A stretch of 64,000 nt of DNA. Origin: Chitinophagaceae bacterium. Its GTDB lineage: Bacteria; Bacteroidota; Bacteroidia; Chitinophagales; Chitinophagaceae. The notes beneath the pieces were generated by a model. That model saw only the letters and a list, made by a program, of their open reading frames with translations, was not told where the DNA came from and searched no databases. Below are positions 54,204 to 63,290 of the stretch, piece after piece (the stretch's first letter is position 1; each line of letters opens with the position of its first letter). The stretch covers positions 25,297 through 89,296 of the forward strand of contig CANFKE010000013.1 in NCBI GenBank assembly GCA_947447465.1, in the 5' to 3' direction. The position numbers and the translations under genes are program-made.

Positions 54204-55116
54204 TATTGGCGGGACCAACACAGCATTCGGAGTAGTAAACAGGCGGGGCGAGATCGTTGCCAAAGGTAGTATGTCCACTCGCGGACATGAGACCCCGCAT
54301 CATTATATAGCTGCGCTGCAACAGGCGTTGCAACCGGTAATAGAAAGCGCCGGCAGAGATAATTTTGTAGGGGCCGGTATAGGTGCACCCAATGGTAACT
54401 TCTTTACGGGGGATATAGTATTTGCTCCCAATCTGCCATGGGAGGGAGTGATACCAATGGCCAAAATGGTGTCGGAAGCACTGAACATGAAAGCTGTGCT
54501 GACCAATGATGCCAATGCAGCAGCAGTGGGCGAAATGACCTACGGTGCGGCCAAGGGCCTGAAAGACTTTATATTGGTAACACTCGGTACCGGACTGGGT
54601 AGCGGTTTTGTGGCTAATGGAGAACTGATCTATGGTCATGATGGATTTGCGGGTGAATTAGGTCATGTAATAGCCGTGCGTAATGGCCGTAAATGTGGCT
54701 GTGGCCGCATGGGTTGTCTGGAAACGTATGCATCTGCAACGGGTATTGTGCGAACAGCACACCTGCTGCTGGCCGACAGGGATGACGCTACAATACTCCG
54801 TAGTCAGGGTGATGCCATCACTGCCCGTAGCATATATATTGCAGCAAAGGCCGGCGATCATTTTGCGTTGGAGCTGATGGAATATACCGGCAGAATATTG
54901 GGCCAGACGCTTGCTGATGCTGTGGCCATAACATCTCCCGAAGCCATCATCTTCTTCGGTGGACTGGCCAATGCGGGCGAGATGCTACTCGATCCTGTTC
55001 GTGCTCATATGGAGGCCAATCTGCTGAATATCTATAAGAACAAAGTTGCCCTCATCCAGTCAGCCCTTCCTGATGCTGATGCGGCTATTTTGGGGGCGAG
55101 TGCGCTGGCGTGGTAG
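54175..55116 (+). CDS. ROK-family sugar kinase
   Basis: The protein has 313 residues. It has the ATP-binding start [33 protein letters not shown], the substrate loop [29 protein letters not shown], the catalytic-acid region GELGHVIAV, and the ROK zinc motif [14 protein letters not shown]. It phosphorylates a hexose in the cytoplasm; glucose, mannose or N-acetyl sugars are all possible. The 29-nt overlap with the transporter gene suggests translational coupling, so sugar taken up would be trapped at once. Confidence 0.95.
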   Translation: MTQALALGIDIGGTNTAFGVVNRRGEIVAKGSMSTRGHETPHHYIAALQQALQPVIESAGRDNFVGAGIGAPNGNFFTGDIVFAPNLPWEGVIPMAKMVSEALNMKAVLTNDANAAAVGEMTYGAAKGLKDFILVTLGTGLGSGFVANGELIYGHDGFAGELGHVIAVRNGRKCGCGRMGCLETYASATGIVRTAHLLLADRDDATILRSQGDAITARSIYIAAKAGDHFALELMEYTGRILGQTLADAVAITSPEAIIFFGGLANAGEMLLDPVRAHMEANLLNIYKNKVALIQSALPDADAAILGASALAW

Positions 55117-55135
55117 GCGCTTCCCTATATATTTC

Positions 55136-55150
55136 TCAAAGAGAATCGGC
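55136..55150 (+). repeat. 15-bp direct repeat, copy 1 (after the ROK gene)
   Basis: TCAAAGAGAATCGGC is identical to 56766-56780. The two copies lie on either side of the GH125 gene, 1.63 kb apart. Confidence 0.7.
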
Positions 55151-55157
55151 TCGATGT

Positions 55158-55217
55158 TCGGGTCAGAGACCCGATAAACTATGTTGTCACGAGAGCGCTG
55201 CGCTAACTCTCGCGACA
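55158..55217. terminator. Two hairpins between the convergent ROK and GH125 genes
   Basis: TCGGGTC-AGA-GACCCGA (55158-55174) is a perfect 7-3-7 hairpin. TGTCACGAGAG (55185-55195) pairs with CTCTCGCGACA (55207-55217) with one mismatch. They lie between convergent gene ends but have no T-run, so termination is inferred from position. Confidence 0.5.
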
Positions 55218-55243
55218 GAAATTGACACTCATTACTGCATTGC

Positions 55244-56671
55244 CTAATCCAGTAAATGCGGGCGTTCTCTGTACACTTTCCAGACGAACTCGCCGAAGAG
55301 GGTGTTGGCCCAGGCAAACCAAGGACGGGTGAATTTGGTAGCGTCGTCTTTATGGAATGATTCGTGCATGAAGCCTGTACCTGCGTGTGTGTGCTGCAAC
55401 ATGGTAAGGCAGTTCTTTATTTCTGCTTCATCGGTGCTGGTGAGTCCGCGCATAATGATACTGATGGGCCATATCATATCTGTTCCTACATGCGGGCCAC
55501 CAATACCTTCACCTGCGGTTCCCTTGAAGTAGAATGGGTTGTCTTCAGAGAGTACGAATTTGCGGGTATTATTATAAGTAGGTCTGTCGAGCAGCTTGCT
55601 TTCCTTGCCCAGCAGATAAGACAGAGAAAGCAGCGACGGTACATTGGCGTCATCCATAAGGTTGTAACTACCATAGCCATTGGTCTCATAGCTATACATG
55701 GCCACATTCTTAGTGTTCTTTACCGTGGCTACTTTCAGTAAGCCTTCCTCTACCTGGCTTGCCAGCATATATATGGATGCAGTCTCATTAGGTTCTACCA
55801 GTTCCATCATAGTGGCCATCTGATGTAGAGATGATACAGCGAATATATTAGACGGAATTAGGTAAGGGTATATGGTCGCATCATCGCTTGGTCGGAACAT
55901 AGAGCAGATGAGTCCGTTTGGTTTTGCCGGATAGCCATAGCCACCCATCGGTATGCTGTCTGTAGCGTATGGGCTGCTGCGCATGAAGCTATAAGGTCCT
56001 TTATCTTTCATTCGCTGTTGCGCTGTAAAGGTCTCGACGATGAGCTTCATGGCTTCTTTCCATGAGGTATCCATGTGGCTCATGTCGCCTGTTTCCTGCC
56101 AATAGCCGAATGATAATCTGATAGGGTAGCAAAGGCTATCTATTTCCCATTTACGTTCGTGGGTGCCGGGTTGCATTTTGGTCTGGTCGTTATGCCATTC
56201 GCTTACCTTGCTTTCATCTTTATAGAAGGCATTGGCATACGGGTCTTTGAGTATGCATCTTACCTGACGGCTGATGACCCCTTTAATTAATTGTTGCAGC
56301 GACTTGTCGTCTTTGCATAGTGGCAGATATGGCCATACCTGAGCCGAAGAGTCTCTGAGCCACATAGCGTCGATATCGCCGGTAATAACGTAGGTGTCGG
56401 GTTTGCCATTTATATTGGTATGTTCAACCGTAGTATCTAGGGTGTTTGGAAAGCAGTTCTCAAACATCCACGCTATTTCTTTATTGCCGATGTTCTTTTT
56501 GATCTCTGCTATCAGGTTCTCAACAGCTTTGCTGGTAAATTTCCGTTTATCTGCAGGAACACGTACCACGGGGAAAGTTGATGAGTTATTGCTACCTGCC
56601 AGTGCATAACGCGATGCCAGTATGCCTGCAGTAGCCAGTGCTGAGGTCTTTACAAAAAAACGCCTGTTCAT
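55244..56671 (-). CDS. GH125 family exo-alpha-1,6-mannosidase
   Basis: The protein has 475 residues. It begins NRRFFVKTSALATAGILASRYALA, a twin-arginine-like export signal. The GH125 (old DUF1237) pattern follows: WMFENCFPNTLDTTV, TGDIDAMWLRDSSAQVWPYL, HERKWEIDSLCYPIRLSFGYW, FMRSSPY, FRPSDDATIYPYLIPSN, NLMDDANVPSLLSLSYL and GGPHVGTDMIWPISI. The family removes alpha-1,6-linked mannose from the non-reducing end without a metal. It faces the transporter-kinase pair end to end, suggesting use of mannans or N-glycans. It is flanked by a 15-bp direct repeat. Confidence 0.93.
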   Translation of the reverse strand: MNRRFFVKTSALATAGILASRYALAGSNNSSTFPVVRVPADKRKFTSKAVENLIAEIKKNIGNKEIAWMFENCFPNTLDTTVEHTNINGKPDTYVITGDIDAMWLRDSSAQVWPYLPLCKDDKSLQQLIKGVISRQVRCILKDPYANAFYKDESKVSEWHNDQTKMQPGTHERKWEIDSLCYPIRLSFGYWQETGDMSHMDTSWKEAMKLIVETFTAQQRMKDKGPYSFMRSSPYATDSIPMGGYGYPAKPNGLICSMFRPSDDATIYPYLIPSNIFAVSSLHQMATMMELVEPNETASIYMLASQVEEGLLKVATVKNTKNVAMYSYETNGYGSYNLMDDANVPSLLSLSYLLGKESKLLDRPTYNNTRKFVLSEDNPFYFKGTAGEGIGGPHVGTDMIWPISIIMRGLTSTDEAEIKNCLTMLQHTHAGTGFMHESFHKDDATKFTRPWFAWANTLFGEFVWKVYRERPHLLD

Positions 56672-56765
56672 GGTTTAAATGTATAGAGTGTTGAGTTAAA
56701 AATCAAAAGTTGCAATTCTGATTGAAGAATTGACCGTCTATGATGCTCCGGGTGTGTAGTGCGTT

Positions 56766-56780
56766 TCAAAGAGAATCGGC
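56766..56780 (+). repeat. 15-bp direct repeat, copy 2 (upstream of GH125)
   Basis: TCAAAGAGAATCGGC, identical to 55136-55150. Confidence 0.7.
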
Positions 56781-56852
56781 CAGATAGCTGTCGGTCTGAA
56801 TACACAATAGCGGTTAAATCATCTATCATGACGCCGGAGGTTACCATCCTCT

Positions 56853-56869
56853 GGCTAATATTATTAGCC
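56853..56869. repeat. Perfect 7-3-7 inverted repeat
   Basis: GGCTAAT-ATT-ATTAGCC, without a T-run. It lies in the gap about 180 bp upstream of the GH125 start; its role is not known. Confidence 0.55.
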
Positions 56870-56901
56870 TCTGCATGGTATTCAGATCGGAGTGAATTTT
56901 G

Positions 56902-57057
56902 AAAAGTGGCAGTTTTTATTAAAAGTGGCAGTCTTGGAGTCTGTGTTTTGGCCGTGTTGCGCTATGGGTAAGGCTTTGAGTGTGTTTTAACAAATTGCCA
57001 AAAACTGCTACTTTCTGCCACTTATTGCCACTTTCTGCCGGTTTTTCTGCCACTTTA
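56902..57057. repeat. Inverted AAGTGGCA / TGCCACTT repeat set
   Basis: AAAAGTGGCAGT occurs at 56902-56913 and 56921-56932. TGCCACTT, its complement, occurs at about 57016-57023, 57027-57034 and 57048-57055, within the pattern CTGCCACTT, TTGCCACTT, CTGCCGG, CTGCCACTT. The left pair can base-pair with the right copies across a 90-bp loop. Confidence 0.6.
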
Positions 57058-57287
57058 TTTTCCAGATCATAGCACATTCCGGAAATCTGAAGATTGCCAA
57101 CCTCCACGACGTAATCTAAAGATCACAACGAAAATGGGACACAGGTATGTGTTTCCATAGAGTGCTTGTGTTATGAGGGTCTATGTCAAAGATCAATGTG
57201 TTTGTCCTTTTTTTCGGTCAACTACAACAAAGGATGGTAAACACTAAATCGGGTGCAAATTAATGCGCGCTGATGAGCCTGAAAAAT

Positions 57288-57317
57288 AAAGATATTCACA
57301 TAAATGTGAATATCTTT
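57288..57317 (+). terminator. Terminator-like hairpin without an upstream gene
   Basis: AAAGATATTCACAT (57288-57301) pairs perfectly with ATGTGAATATCTTT (57304-57317), followed by TTTTA on the plus strand. The nearest plus-strand gene upstream ends 2.2 kb away at 55116. It may end an unannotated RNA, or be a mobile repeat related to 1700-1727. Confidence 0.6.
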
Positions 57318-57513
57318 TTATTACCGTAGGATGATCAAAGAGTTAGAGGTGTGTATTTGAAGTTGTATATTTTTTTATAACAGATAAATAGAGTTGAAAT
57401 CATATGTAATTATTTTGTTTTGTATTTTACTAAGAAATGGTCTATACTTCTTTATTTGTGATATAATTGTTACATTGCATCATTGTTATAATAATCAATA
57501 AACTATTTTGCAT

Positions 57514-60500
57514 ATGTATTTTAATGGTACAAAATGCCAACTGCTGTTACTCAGTTGTTTAATATCGGTATCTGCCCTAGCTAAAGACGTGAAATCACTG
57601 AATGCCGGAGGCTTGCAAAAGCCACTGTGCTTCGTAGAAAATAAAGGACAGGTGTTGGATGAGAACAACCATTCCCGTAACGATGTACAGTTCAAACTGG
57701 CCGGAAAGGGATTGAACCTGTATATAGGCAATGGCCAGTTGCACTACCAGTTCAGAAAGGTGGATGCCCGCAAGGATGCACCATTGATCACTTCTTATAA
57801 TATGGATGTAGCACTAATTGGTGCTGATCCTCATGCAAAAGCAGTAGCTACAGATAAACTTGATTATTATGAGAATTATTATCTGTCTCAAACCAATCAG
57901 GCAGGTTTTAGTGTGAATGCATACAGCAAAGTGACCTATACCAATGTTTATCCTAACATTGACTGGGTATTGTATCTGAATGATGGTAAGGTAGAATATG
58001 ACTTTGTAATTCGCCCGGGCGGTAATCCAAAGGATATAAAGATACAATATAACGGCGCCAGCGACCTGGTGGCTACAGCAAATGGTGGTATTCTTGCGAA
58101 AACGCCAATGGGCGATGTTGCAGAAGATAAACTTTATGCATTTGAAACCCAAACAGGTAAAAAAGTAGCGTCTAAGTATGTTGTTAACGGCAATACCGTA
58201 AGTTTTGAGACCGGAAATTACAATGGTTCGTTGACCATAGATCCATTCCTTACCTGGAGTACCTATTATGGCGGTAGTGGTGAAGATGTGGTAACATCAG
58301 TGAAAGTGAGTACAGGAGCCAACATATATGCTGTAGGTTATACCGCCAGTACAAACTTGCCGGTTTCTACAGTAGGTGGTCCAGTTACACTTTATCAGAA
58401 TACTTCAGGTGGCTCTTATGATGCATTCCTTGTAAAATATAATTCTGCCGGAACAGTTCAGTTCTCTACGTATTTTGGTGGTGCCGGTGCTGATATGGCA
58501 ATGGGTATGGCCCTAGATGTGGCAGGTACCGGTGTATTTGTTGGTGGTCATACAACTACTACCGGAACAACATTCGCAGTGCCTTTCGCAACTTGTTTTC
58601 AGAATACGAACAATGGCGGTGCGGATATGTTTCTGGCCAAGTTTACGAATAACGGAGCATTGTCATGGTCAACATATCTTGGCGGATCGAATGATGATAA
58701 AGGACTTACCGTTATCTGTGACAGCAATGCCAGCAGTAATGTATATATAGGCGGTTATTCTCAAAGTGCGGATATCGTTACTACTGATGGTACAGTATTG
58801 AATGGCACACAGGATGGCTTTCTGGCTAAGTTTACCAATGCCGGTGCTAATGTATGGACAACATATATTGGTGGTGAGGGTGCAGATGTGATCAATGGCA
58901 TAGGTATCAACAATACTACTTTCATTGTAGCTACAGGACAAACAAACAGTGCTTTGAATATCTCTACTGCCGGTGCTTATCAGGCAGCATTGGATGGTAC
59001 ACAGGATGCGTTCCTTACTTATGTAAGAACCAACCTAGCAACACCACAGATAGTTTGGAGTACCTATATAGGTGGTACCGCAACAGAAACAGGTAATGGA
59101 GTAGCATCAGATTATCTGCACAATATTTATGTAACAGGTACTACTTCGAGTGCCAATGCAATCGCATCGGGACTTTCATACACCAGCATCAATGCGGGTG
59201 CTGATGACGCATTCCTGATGAGTTTTGATGCTACAGGTAACAAGAAGTGGGGTGCTTATTTCGGGGGTTTCAATAATGATAATGGTAACAGCGTTTGTAC
59301 CGACCAATTTGGTAACATCACCATAGCCGGTGCATCAAGCAGTGCGGGTATAGCTACAGCGGGAGCATATCAGACGGCCTTGAGCGGTGCAACAGATGCA
59401 TTTGTTGCTAAGTATAATAATCTGGGACAGAAGTTGTACGCTACCTACTTTGGTAAGACAGGAACAGATTATGCGAATTCTGTAACAGCAGATCCGGGTG
59501 TAACAGTAGGCAATGCGTCGGCGATAGTGATAGGTGGTATGACCAATAGCGGAACCGCTATCAACTTTGGTGCTGCTGCACAGGCAGCATTCGGTGGTGG
59601 TACTTCTGATGGTTTTGTTACCAAGTTCGGCAAAGACACGATCGTTAGTTTCAGACAGCCATTTACAGATACATTGATGTGCCCGGGTACAACCTTTACC
59701 GTGCATGACACAGTAAACTATACATTTGGTACGGGTAACATCTTCAAGGTACAATTGTCGGACGCATCCGGCAGCTTTACAACGCCGGTGCAGATAGGAA
59801 CTGTAACCTCATCTACTTTCGGAGCGATTCCTTGCACTATCCCTGCGGGAACTACAGCAGGAACAGGTTACCGTATCCGTATCGTTTCTACCAATCCGGT
59901 AGTTACTTCTGTAGATGATAATGTGAATATCAAAATTGTAACCACATTACCTGCTACCACTATTACCGCTAATTCACCGGTATGCGTTGGTCAGACCATC
60001 AATCTGGGTGTTACCGCACCATATACGGTGAACGGATATTCATGGGCTGGTCCTGGTTCATTCAGCTCTACACAGCAGAATCCGTCTATACCTTCTGTAA
60101 CAACAGCTAACGGCGGTACTTACTCAGTAACTGTAACTCATGCCAACAATTGCCCTGCATATGTGAATACGATCAATGTGCTGGTCAACTCTTTCATACC
60201 ACCAACACCATTGGATAGTTCAACCTCTCCGTTATGTGCCGGCAGCACCTTATATCTGTTCGCAAACCCTAACTATACAGGTGTATTCACCTACCATTGG
60301 TCAGGTCCGGGCGGATTTACTTCTACTCTTCAGAACCCTGTGATCCCTGCAATATCTGCTGCTGACACCGGTTATTATTATCTGACAGATACTTTGGATG
60401 CATGTCCTTCACTGGTAGATTCGATACATGTGGTCATCAATCCAACAGATACGCCTAACATTGTTATTACCGTAACACCAGATGATACTGTATGCGCGGG

Positions 60501-61266
60501 TACTACGTTCCATTTCCTGGCTACAGTTACTAACGGAGGCTTCTCTCCACAGTATCAGTGGTTATATGGTCCTACCTATCCTATAGTTGGTGCTATCTTC
60601 GATAACTATGCATCAGCATCACTTGCCAGCGGAGCCAACATAAGTTGCGTACTTACGAGCAATATAGCTTGTCCGGATAAGCCGCATGATACAAGTAATG
60701 TGATCGTAGTGACGGTGCTGAACAATACGCCAGTCGTCACGATCACCTCAACTGCTACATCGGTATTAGTGGGTTCTACAGTTACTCTTACCGGATATGC
60801 ATCAGGTCCGTCTATAGTAGGATATGTATGGTACGTGAACAACGTGGTAGTGCCGGGAGCAACATCGACAACATTGGTGCTTTCAGGTCTTACCCATAGT
60901 GATACTGTGAGAATGGAAGTATTGAGCACAGGCATTTGCGCTAATCTTGGTGTGAGCAATACGATCATCGTACATGTAGGTACAGTTGTGGTGAACTCGG
61001 TTCCTGAGCTGAATGCGTTAGAGATGTTCCCTAACCCTAATAATGGTAGTTTCTCTATCAAGGGTCAGTTGGACAACATAGCTGACGGACAGGCAAGCGT
61101 ACAGGTTACGAATGCAATGGGTCAGGTGATCTATCTGTCGGACGCGGCTATAACTAATGGTCAGTTAGATAAGCAGGTCGATATGCATAATGTACCTGCG
61201 GGTATCTACTTGCTCCGTATCAATAAAGATGGTGCAAGCAAGGTATTTAAGTTCATGATCAATTAG
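57514..61266 (+). CDS. Large secreted SBBP-repeat (beta-propeller) protein with Ig-like domains and T9SS sorting domain
   Basis: The protein has 1250 residues from ATG 57514 (a TTG at 57508 is also in frame). A signal peptide (CQLLLLSCLISVSALAKD) is followed by an N-terminal module (FVENKGQVLDENN, YGDFVIRPGGNPKDIKIQYNGA-type). Then come seven SBBP repeats of about 60 residues, each opening W/FSTYxGGxxxD, exactly enough for one seven-bladed beta-propeller. Several Ig/PKD-like domains follow (YSWAGPGSFSSTQQNPSIPSV, YHWSGPGGFTSTLQNPVIPAI). The end is a T9SS type A domain (EMFPNPNNGSFSIKG, VTNAMGQVIYL, GIYLLRINKDG). It is exported to the cell surface; ligand unknown. Confidence 0.92.
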   Translation: MYFNGTKCQLLLLSCLISVSALAKDVKSLNAGGLQKPLCFVENKGQVLDENNHSRNDVQFKLAGKGLNLYIGNGQLHYQFRKVDARKDAPLITSYNMDVALIGADPHAKAVATDKLDYYENYYLSQTNQAGFSVNAYSKVTYTNVYPNIDWVLYLNDGKVEYDFVIRPGGNPKDIKIQYNGASDLVATANGGILAKTPMGDVAEDKLYAFETQTGKKVASKYVVNGNTVSFETGNYNGSLTIDPFLTWSTYYGGSGEDVVTSVKVSTGANIYAVGYTASTNLPVSTVGGPVTLYQNTSGGSYDAFLVKYNSAGTVQFSTYFGGAGADMAMGMALDVAGTGVFVGGHTTTTGTTFAVPFATCFQNTNNGGADMFLAKFTNNGALSWSTYLGGSNDDKGLTVICDSNASSNVYIGGYSQSADIVTTDGTVLNGTQDGFLAKFTNAGANVWTTYIGGEGADVINGIGINNTTFIVATGQTNSALNISTAGAYQAALDGTQDAFLTYVRTNLATPQIVWSTYIGGTATETGNGVASDYLHNIYVTGTTSSANAIASGLSYTSINAGADDAFLMSFDATGNKKWGAYFGGFNNDNGNSVCTDQFGNITIAGASSSAGIATAGAYQTALSGATDAFVAKYNNLGQKLYATYFGKTGTDYANSVTADPGVTVGNASAIVIGGMTNSGTAINFGAAAQAAFGGGTSDGFVTKFGKDTIVSFRQPFTDTLMCPGTTFTVHDTVNYTFGTGNIFKVQLSDASGSFTTPVQIGTVTSSTFGAIPCTIPAGTTAGTGYRIRIVSTNPVVTSVDDNVNIKIVTTLPATTITANSPVCVGQTINLGVTAPYTVNGYSWAGPGSFSSTQQNPSIPSVTTANGGTYSVTVTHANNCPAYVNTINVLVNSFIPPTPLDSSTSPLCAGSTLYLFANPNYTGVFTYHWSGPGGFTSTLQNPVIPAISAADTGYYYLTDTLDACPSLVDSIHVVINPTDTPNIVITVTPDDTVCAGTTFHFLATVTNGGFSPQYQWLYGPTYPIVGAIFDNYASASLASGANISCVLTSNIACPDKPHDTSNVIVVTVLNNTPVVTITSTATSVLVGSTVTLTGYASGPSIVGYVWYVNNVVVPGATSTTLVLSGLTHSDTVRMEVLSTGICANLGVSNTIIVHVGTVVVNSVPELNALEMFPNPNNGSFSIKGQLDNIADGQASVQVTNAMGQVIYLSDAAITNGQLDKQVDMHNVPAGIYLLRINKDGASKVFKFMIN

Positions 61267-61291
61267 TAGATAGTAAATAGTCGATAGTGTA

Positions 61292-61329
61292 AAATTGAAA
61301 GCGCCCCGGACCCGGGGCGCTTTCAATTT
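61292..61329. terminator. Bidirectional terminator after the SBBP gene
   Basis: A 17-bp perfect stem (61292-61308 with 61313-61329) around a 4-nt loop, with T-rich ends. Confidence 0.92.
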
Positions 61330-61494
61330 GTCTGAACCATGATTCACCTGATTAATTGATAGACATGATGCCCGGTTTTTGCAACAGAAAACGGATATGT
61401 CCCTGCCTACCGGCATGCAGGCTTTCGTGAGATTGCTTTCCCGCAAGGGATTGTCCGTACAATACGAATGTGCCTGATACCGATTGGTTCGTTG

Positions 61495-61911
61495 TTATTT
61501 AAATATGAGCAATAATGTACCGCCAATGATCAGGACTACTCCGCCCACTTCCTGCCAGGATAATTTTTCATGAAGGAATACAACTGATATGATGATGGCC
61601 AAAGCGACACTTAGTTTATCTATAGGGGCTACGCGGGAGACATCGCCGAGTTGTAATGCCCGGAAATAGAACAGCCATGAAAGCCCCGTAGCACAGCCTG
61701 ATAAGATGAGGAACAGCCAGTTGGTGCGGGTAAGTGTGCTGAGCTGCGTGACAGAGCCCTTGGCGATAACTATGCTCCAGGCCAGGAGGAGAATGATAAT
61801 AGTGCGGATGGCAGTAGCCAGATCAGAGTCAACACCTTTAATGCCTACTTTGGCGAAGACGGCTACGAGTGCGGCAAAGACCGCTGATAATAAAGCATAG
61901 ATCCACCACAT
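61495..61911 (-). CDS. EamA-type (DMT) small membrane transporter
   Basis: The protein has 138 residues from ATG 61911, four to five membrane segments: WIYALLSAVFAALVAVFAKVGIKGVDSDLATAIRTIIILLLAW is the first half of a typical EamA domain, with LFYFRALQLGDVSRVAPIDKLSVALAIIISVVFLHEKLSWQEVGGVVLIIGGTLLL as the second. It is a single EamA unit, so it would act as a dimer. Substrates of this branch are small metabolites or drugs and are not known here. Preceded 43 bp upstream by the acyltransferase gene's end on the same strand. Confidence 0.9.
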   Translation of the reverse strand: MWWIYALLSAVFAALVAVFAKVGIKGVDSDLATAIRTIIILLLAWSIVIAKGSVTQLSTLTRTNWLFLILSGCATGLSWLFYFRALQLGDVSRVAPIDKLSVALAIIISVVFLHEKLSWQEVGGVVLIIGGTLLLIFK

Positions 61912-61959
61912 GAGCAATGTTTGAATGGTTATGCTACTAAAATTACGGGATTACAGGGT

Positions 61960-63129
61960 TTAGGACTGCATATTAGTTTCTTCATGCTTTATGTCCTTCT
62001 TCATCAGCTTGTTGGTCCATTTCTGGTCCATGAACGGACGCTCTACAAAGAGGTAGAAGATAGAAGATATACCTAGTGCCAGTACGGTAAGGATAGCTAA
62101 TTGAAAGAGGAGATTGGGCAGATATTGATCTGTGATCCTGAGCTTCATAGTGAATCTGCCAAAGATGGAGATGATGGTATAGTGGAGCAAGTATATGGAA
62201 TAACACATACCTCCGATAATAGGTATGAACTTGTAGCTGAATACCTTTTTTATAGCATTGTTCTTCATGATCATATAATAGAATGTGGCGATCATGAACG
62301 GGAAGAGCAACTGTAGGGCAATGTAGTCTTTGAATGGTACGATACAGATGGCAGCAAACAATGCGAGGAATATGGGAATAATGAATTTTCGGTCGAACAG
62401 AGCCGCCAGCGAGCCGGATACATAAAAGTCGGTCAGAAGAATGCCGGCCATGAAATATTGTATCAGTCTGTAGATAGTAAATACCAGCTCCTGCGGCATA
62501 AATACATGCTGCAATGCCACAATGCCCAGAATAGCGGCTGACAGTAATAATCTGCGAGGTACAACCGGTAACTGTAATATTTTGAACAATAGTGGCGCCA
62601 ACAGGTAGAATTGAATCTCGATCTCGAGCGACCAGGTAACTACAGTAATGATGGGTACGCTATGGTAGATGATGCCATGAGTATAAGTGAGTGAAGCAAA
62701 ATAATGTTGAAATTGTTGAGTCAAGGTGAACTTATCGGCATTGACATGCATGAGCAGTTGCAGCAAAAAGATACCTGTGATAGCCAGAATATATGGTGGT
62801 TCTAAGCGGGTAACCCTACGCATGTAGTACTTTTTGAGCATGATCTTTTTGCCCGCATTGATATAATGGTGGGCAAAAGGCATACAAAGAATAAAACCGC
62901 TGAGGACAAAAAATAATTCCACACCACGATCTCCTTTTGATAAGAAAGCATCGAGCCCCCAAGCAATGGGACTATCTGGCGCACTGATACCTGACTTACC
63001 GAGGAAATAACCATGCGCATGAAACAGCACTACCAGAATGATAGCCACGAAGCGAATACCGTCTATCTCGGGGAAATATACCTGATTGCTGGTAATGCGC
63101 CTGAACTTATTATAAAAATTATTGAGCAT
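61960..63129 (-). CDS. Acyltransferase 3 (OafA/YrhL) family membrane protein
   Basis: The protein has 389 residues and about 10 membrane segments. It begins YFPEIDGIRFVAIILVVLFHAHGYFLG, with the catalytic histidine in the FHAHG block, then GVELFFVLSGFILCMPF and RRVTRLEPPYILAI, and ends SSIFYLFVERPF. These are the signatures of OafA/NolX-type O-acyltransferases, which move acyl groups from the inside of the inner membrane to glycans or other acceptors outside. The neighbouring sugar genes to the right suggest a surface polysaccharide as acceptor. The divergent gene at 63291 opens that locus. Confidence 0.92.
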   Translation of the reverse strand: MLNNFYNKFRRITSNQVYFPEIDGIRFVAIILVVLFHAHGYFLGKSGISAPDSPIAWGLDAFLSKGDRGVELFFVLSGFILCMPFAHHYINAGKKIMLKKYYMRRVTRLEPPYILAITGIFLLQLLMHVNADKFTLTQQFQHYFASLTYTHGIIYHSVPIITVVTWSLEIEIQFYLLAPLLFKILQLPVVPRRLLLSAAILGIVALQHVFMPQELVFTIYRLIQYFMAGILLTDFYVSGSLAALFDRKFIIPIFLALFAAICIVPFKDYIALQLLFPFMIATFYYMIMKNNAIKKVFSYKFIPIIGGMCYSIYLLHYTIISIFGRFTMKLRITDQYLPNLLFQLAILTVLALGISSIFYLFVERPFMDQKWTNKLMKKDIKHEETNMQS

Positions 63130-63290
63130 GTGGCAGTCTCTGTAAAGCAGGGGTTAAAGATAGCACGAGTTTGTATTTAATTAACCATTTAAAGATTTCG
63201 TAATTAACTAAAAAACATGAACTTTGGCATAATGTGGTCGGATAAGTGAAAACTCCGTGATTTTTTACCAATTTACACTCAAAGTATAAT

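Larger units (their letters stand above)
56672..57513. other. Non-coding gap, about 840 bp, with inverted repeats and an orphan hairpin
   Basis: I see no supported gene. A 62-codon frame on the minus strand (56919-57107) runs across the repeated TGCCACTT stretch and is not convincing. The gap holds the second copy of the 15-bp repeat (56766-56780), a 7-3-7 inverted repeat (56853-56869), inverted AAGTGGCA/TGCCACTT repeats (56902-57057) and a strong hairpin (57288-57317). Confidence 0.6.

Noticed and set aside
55136..56780. Insertion sequence bounded by the 15-bp repeat
   Set aside because: The DNA between the copies encodes a GH125 enzyme and no transposase, and the copies are not followed by terminal inverted repeats.
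56919..57107. A 62-codon minus-strand frame in the gap before the SBBP gene
   Set aside because: It reads through the AAGTGGCA/TGCCACTT repeats; no start context and no recognisable protein features.
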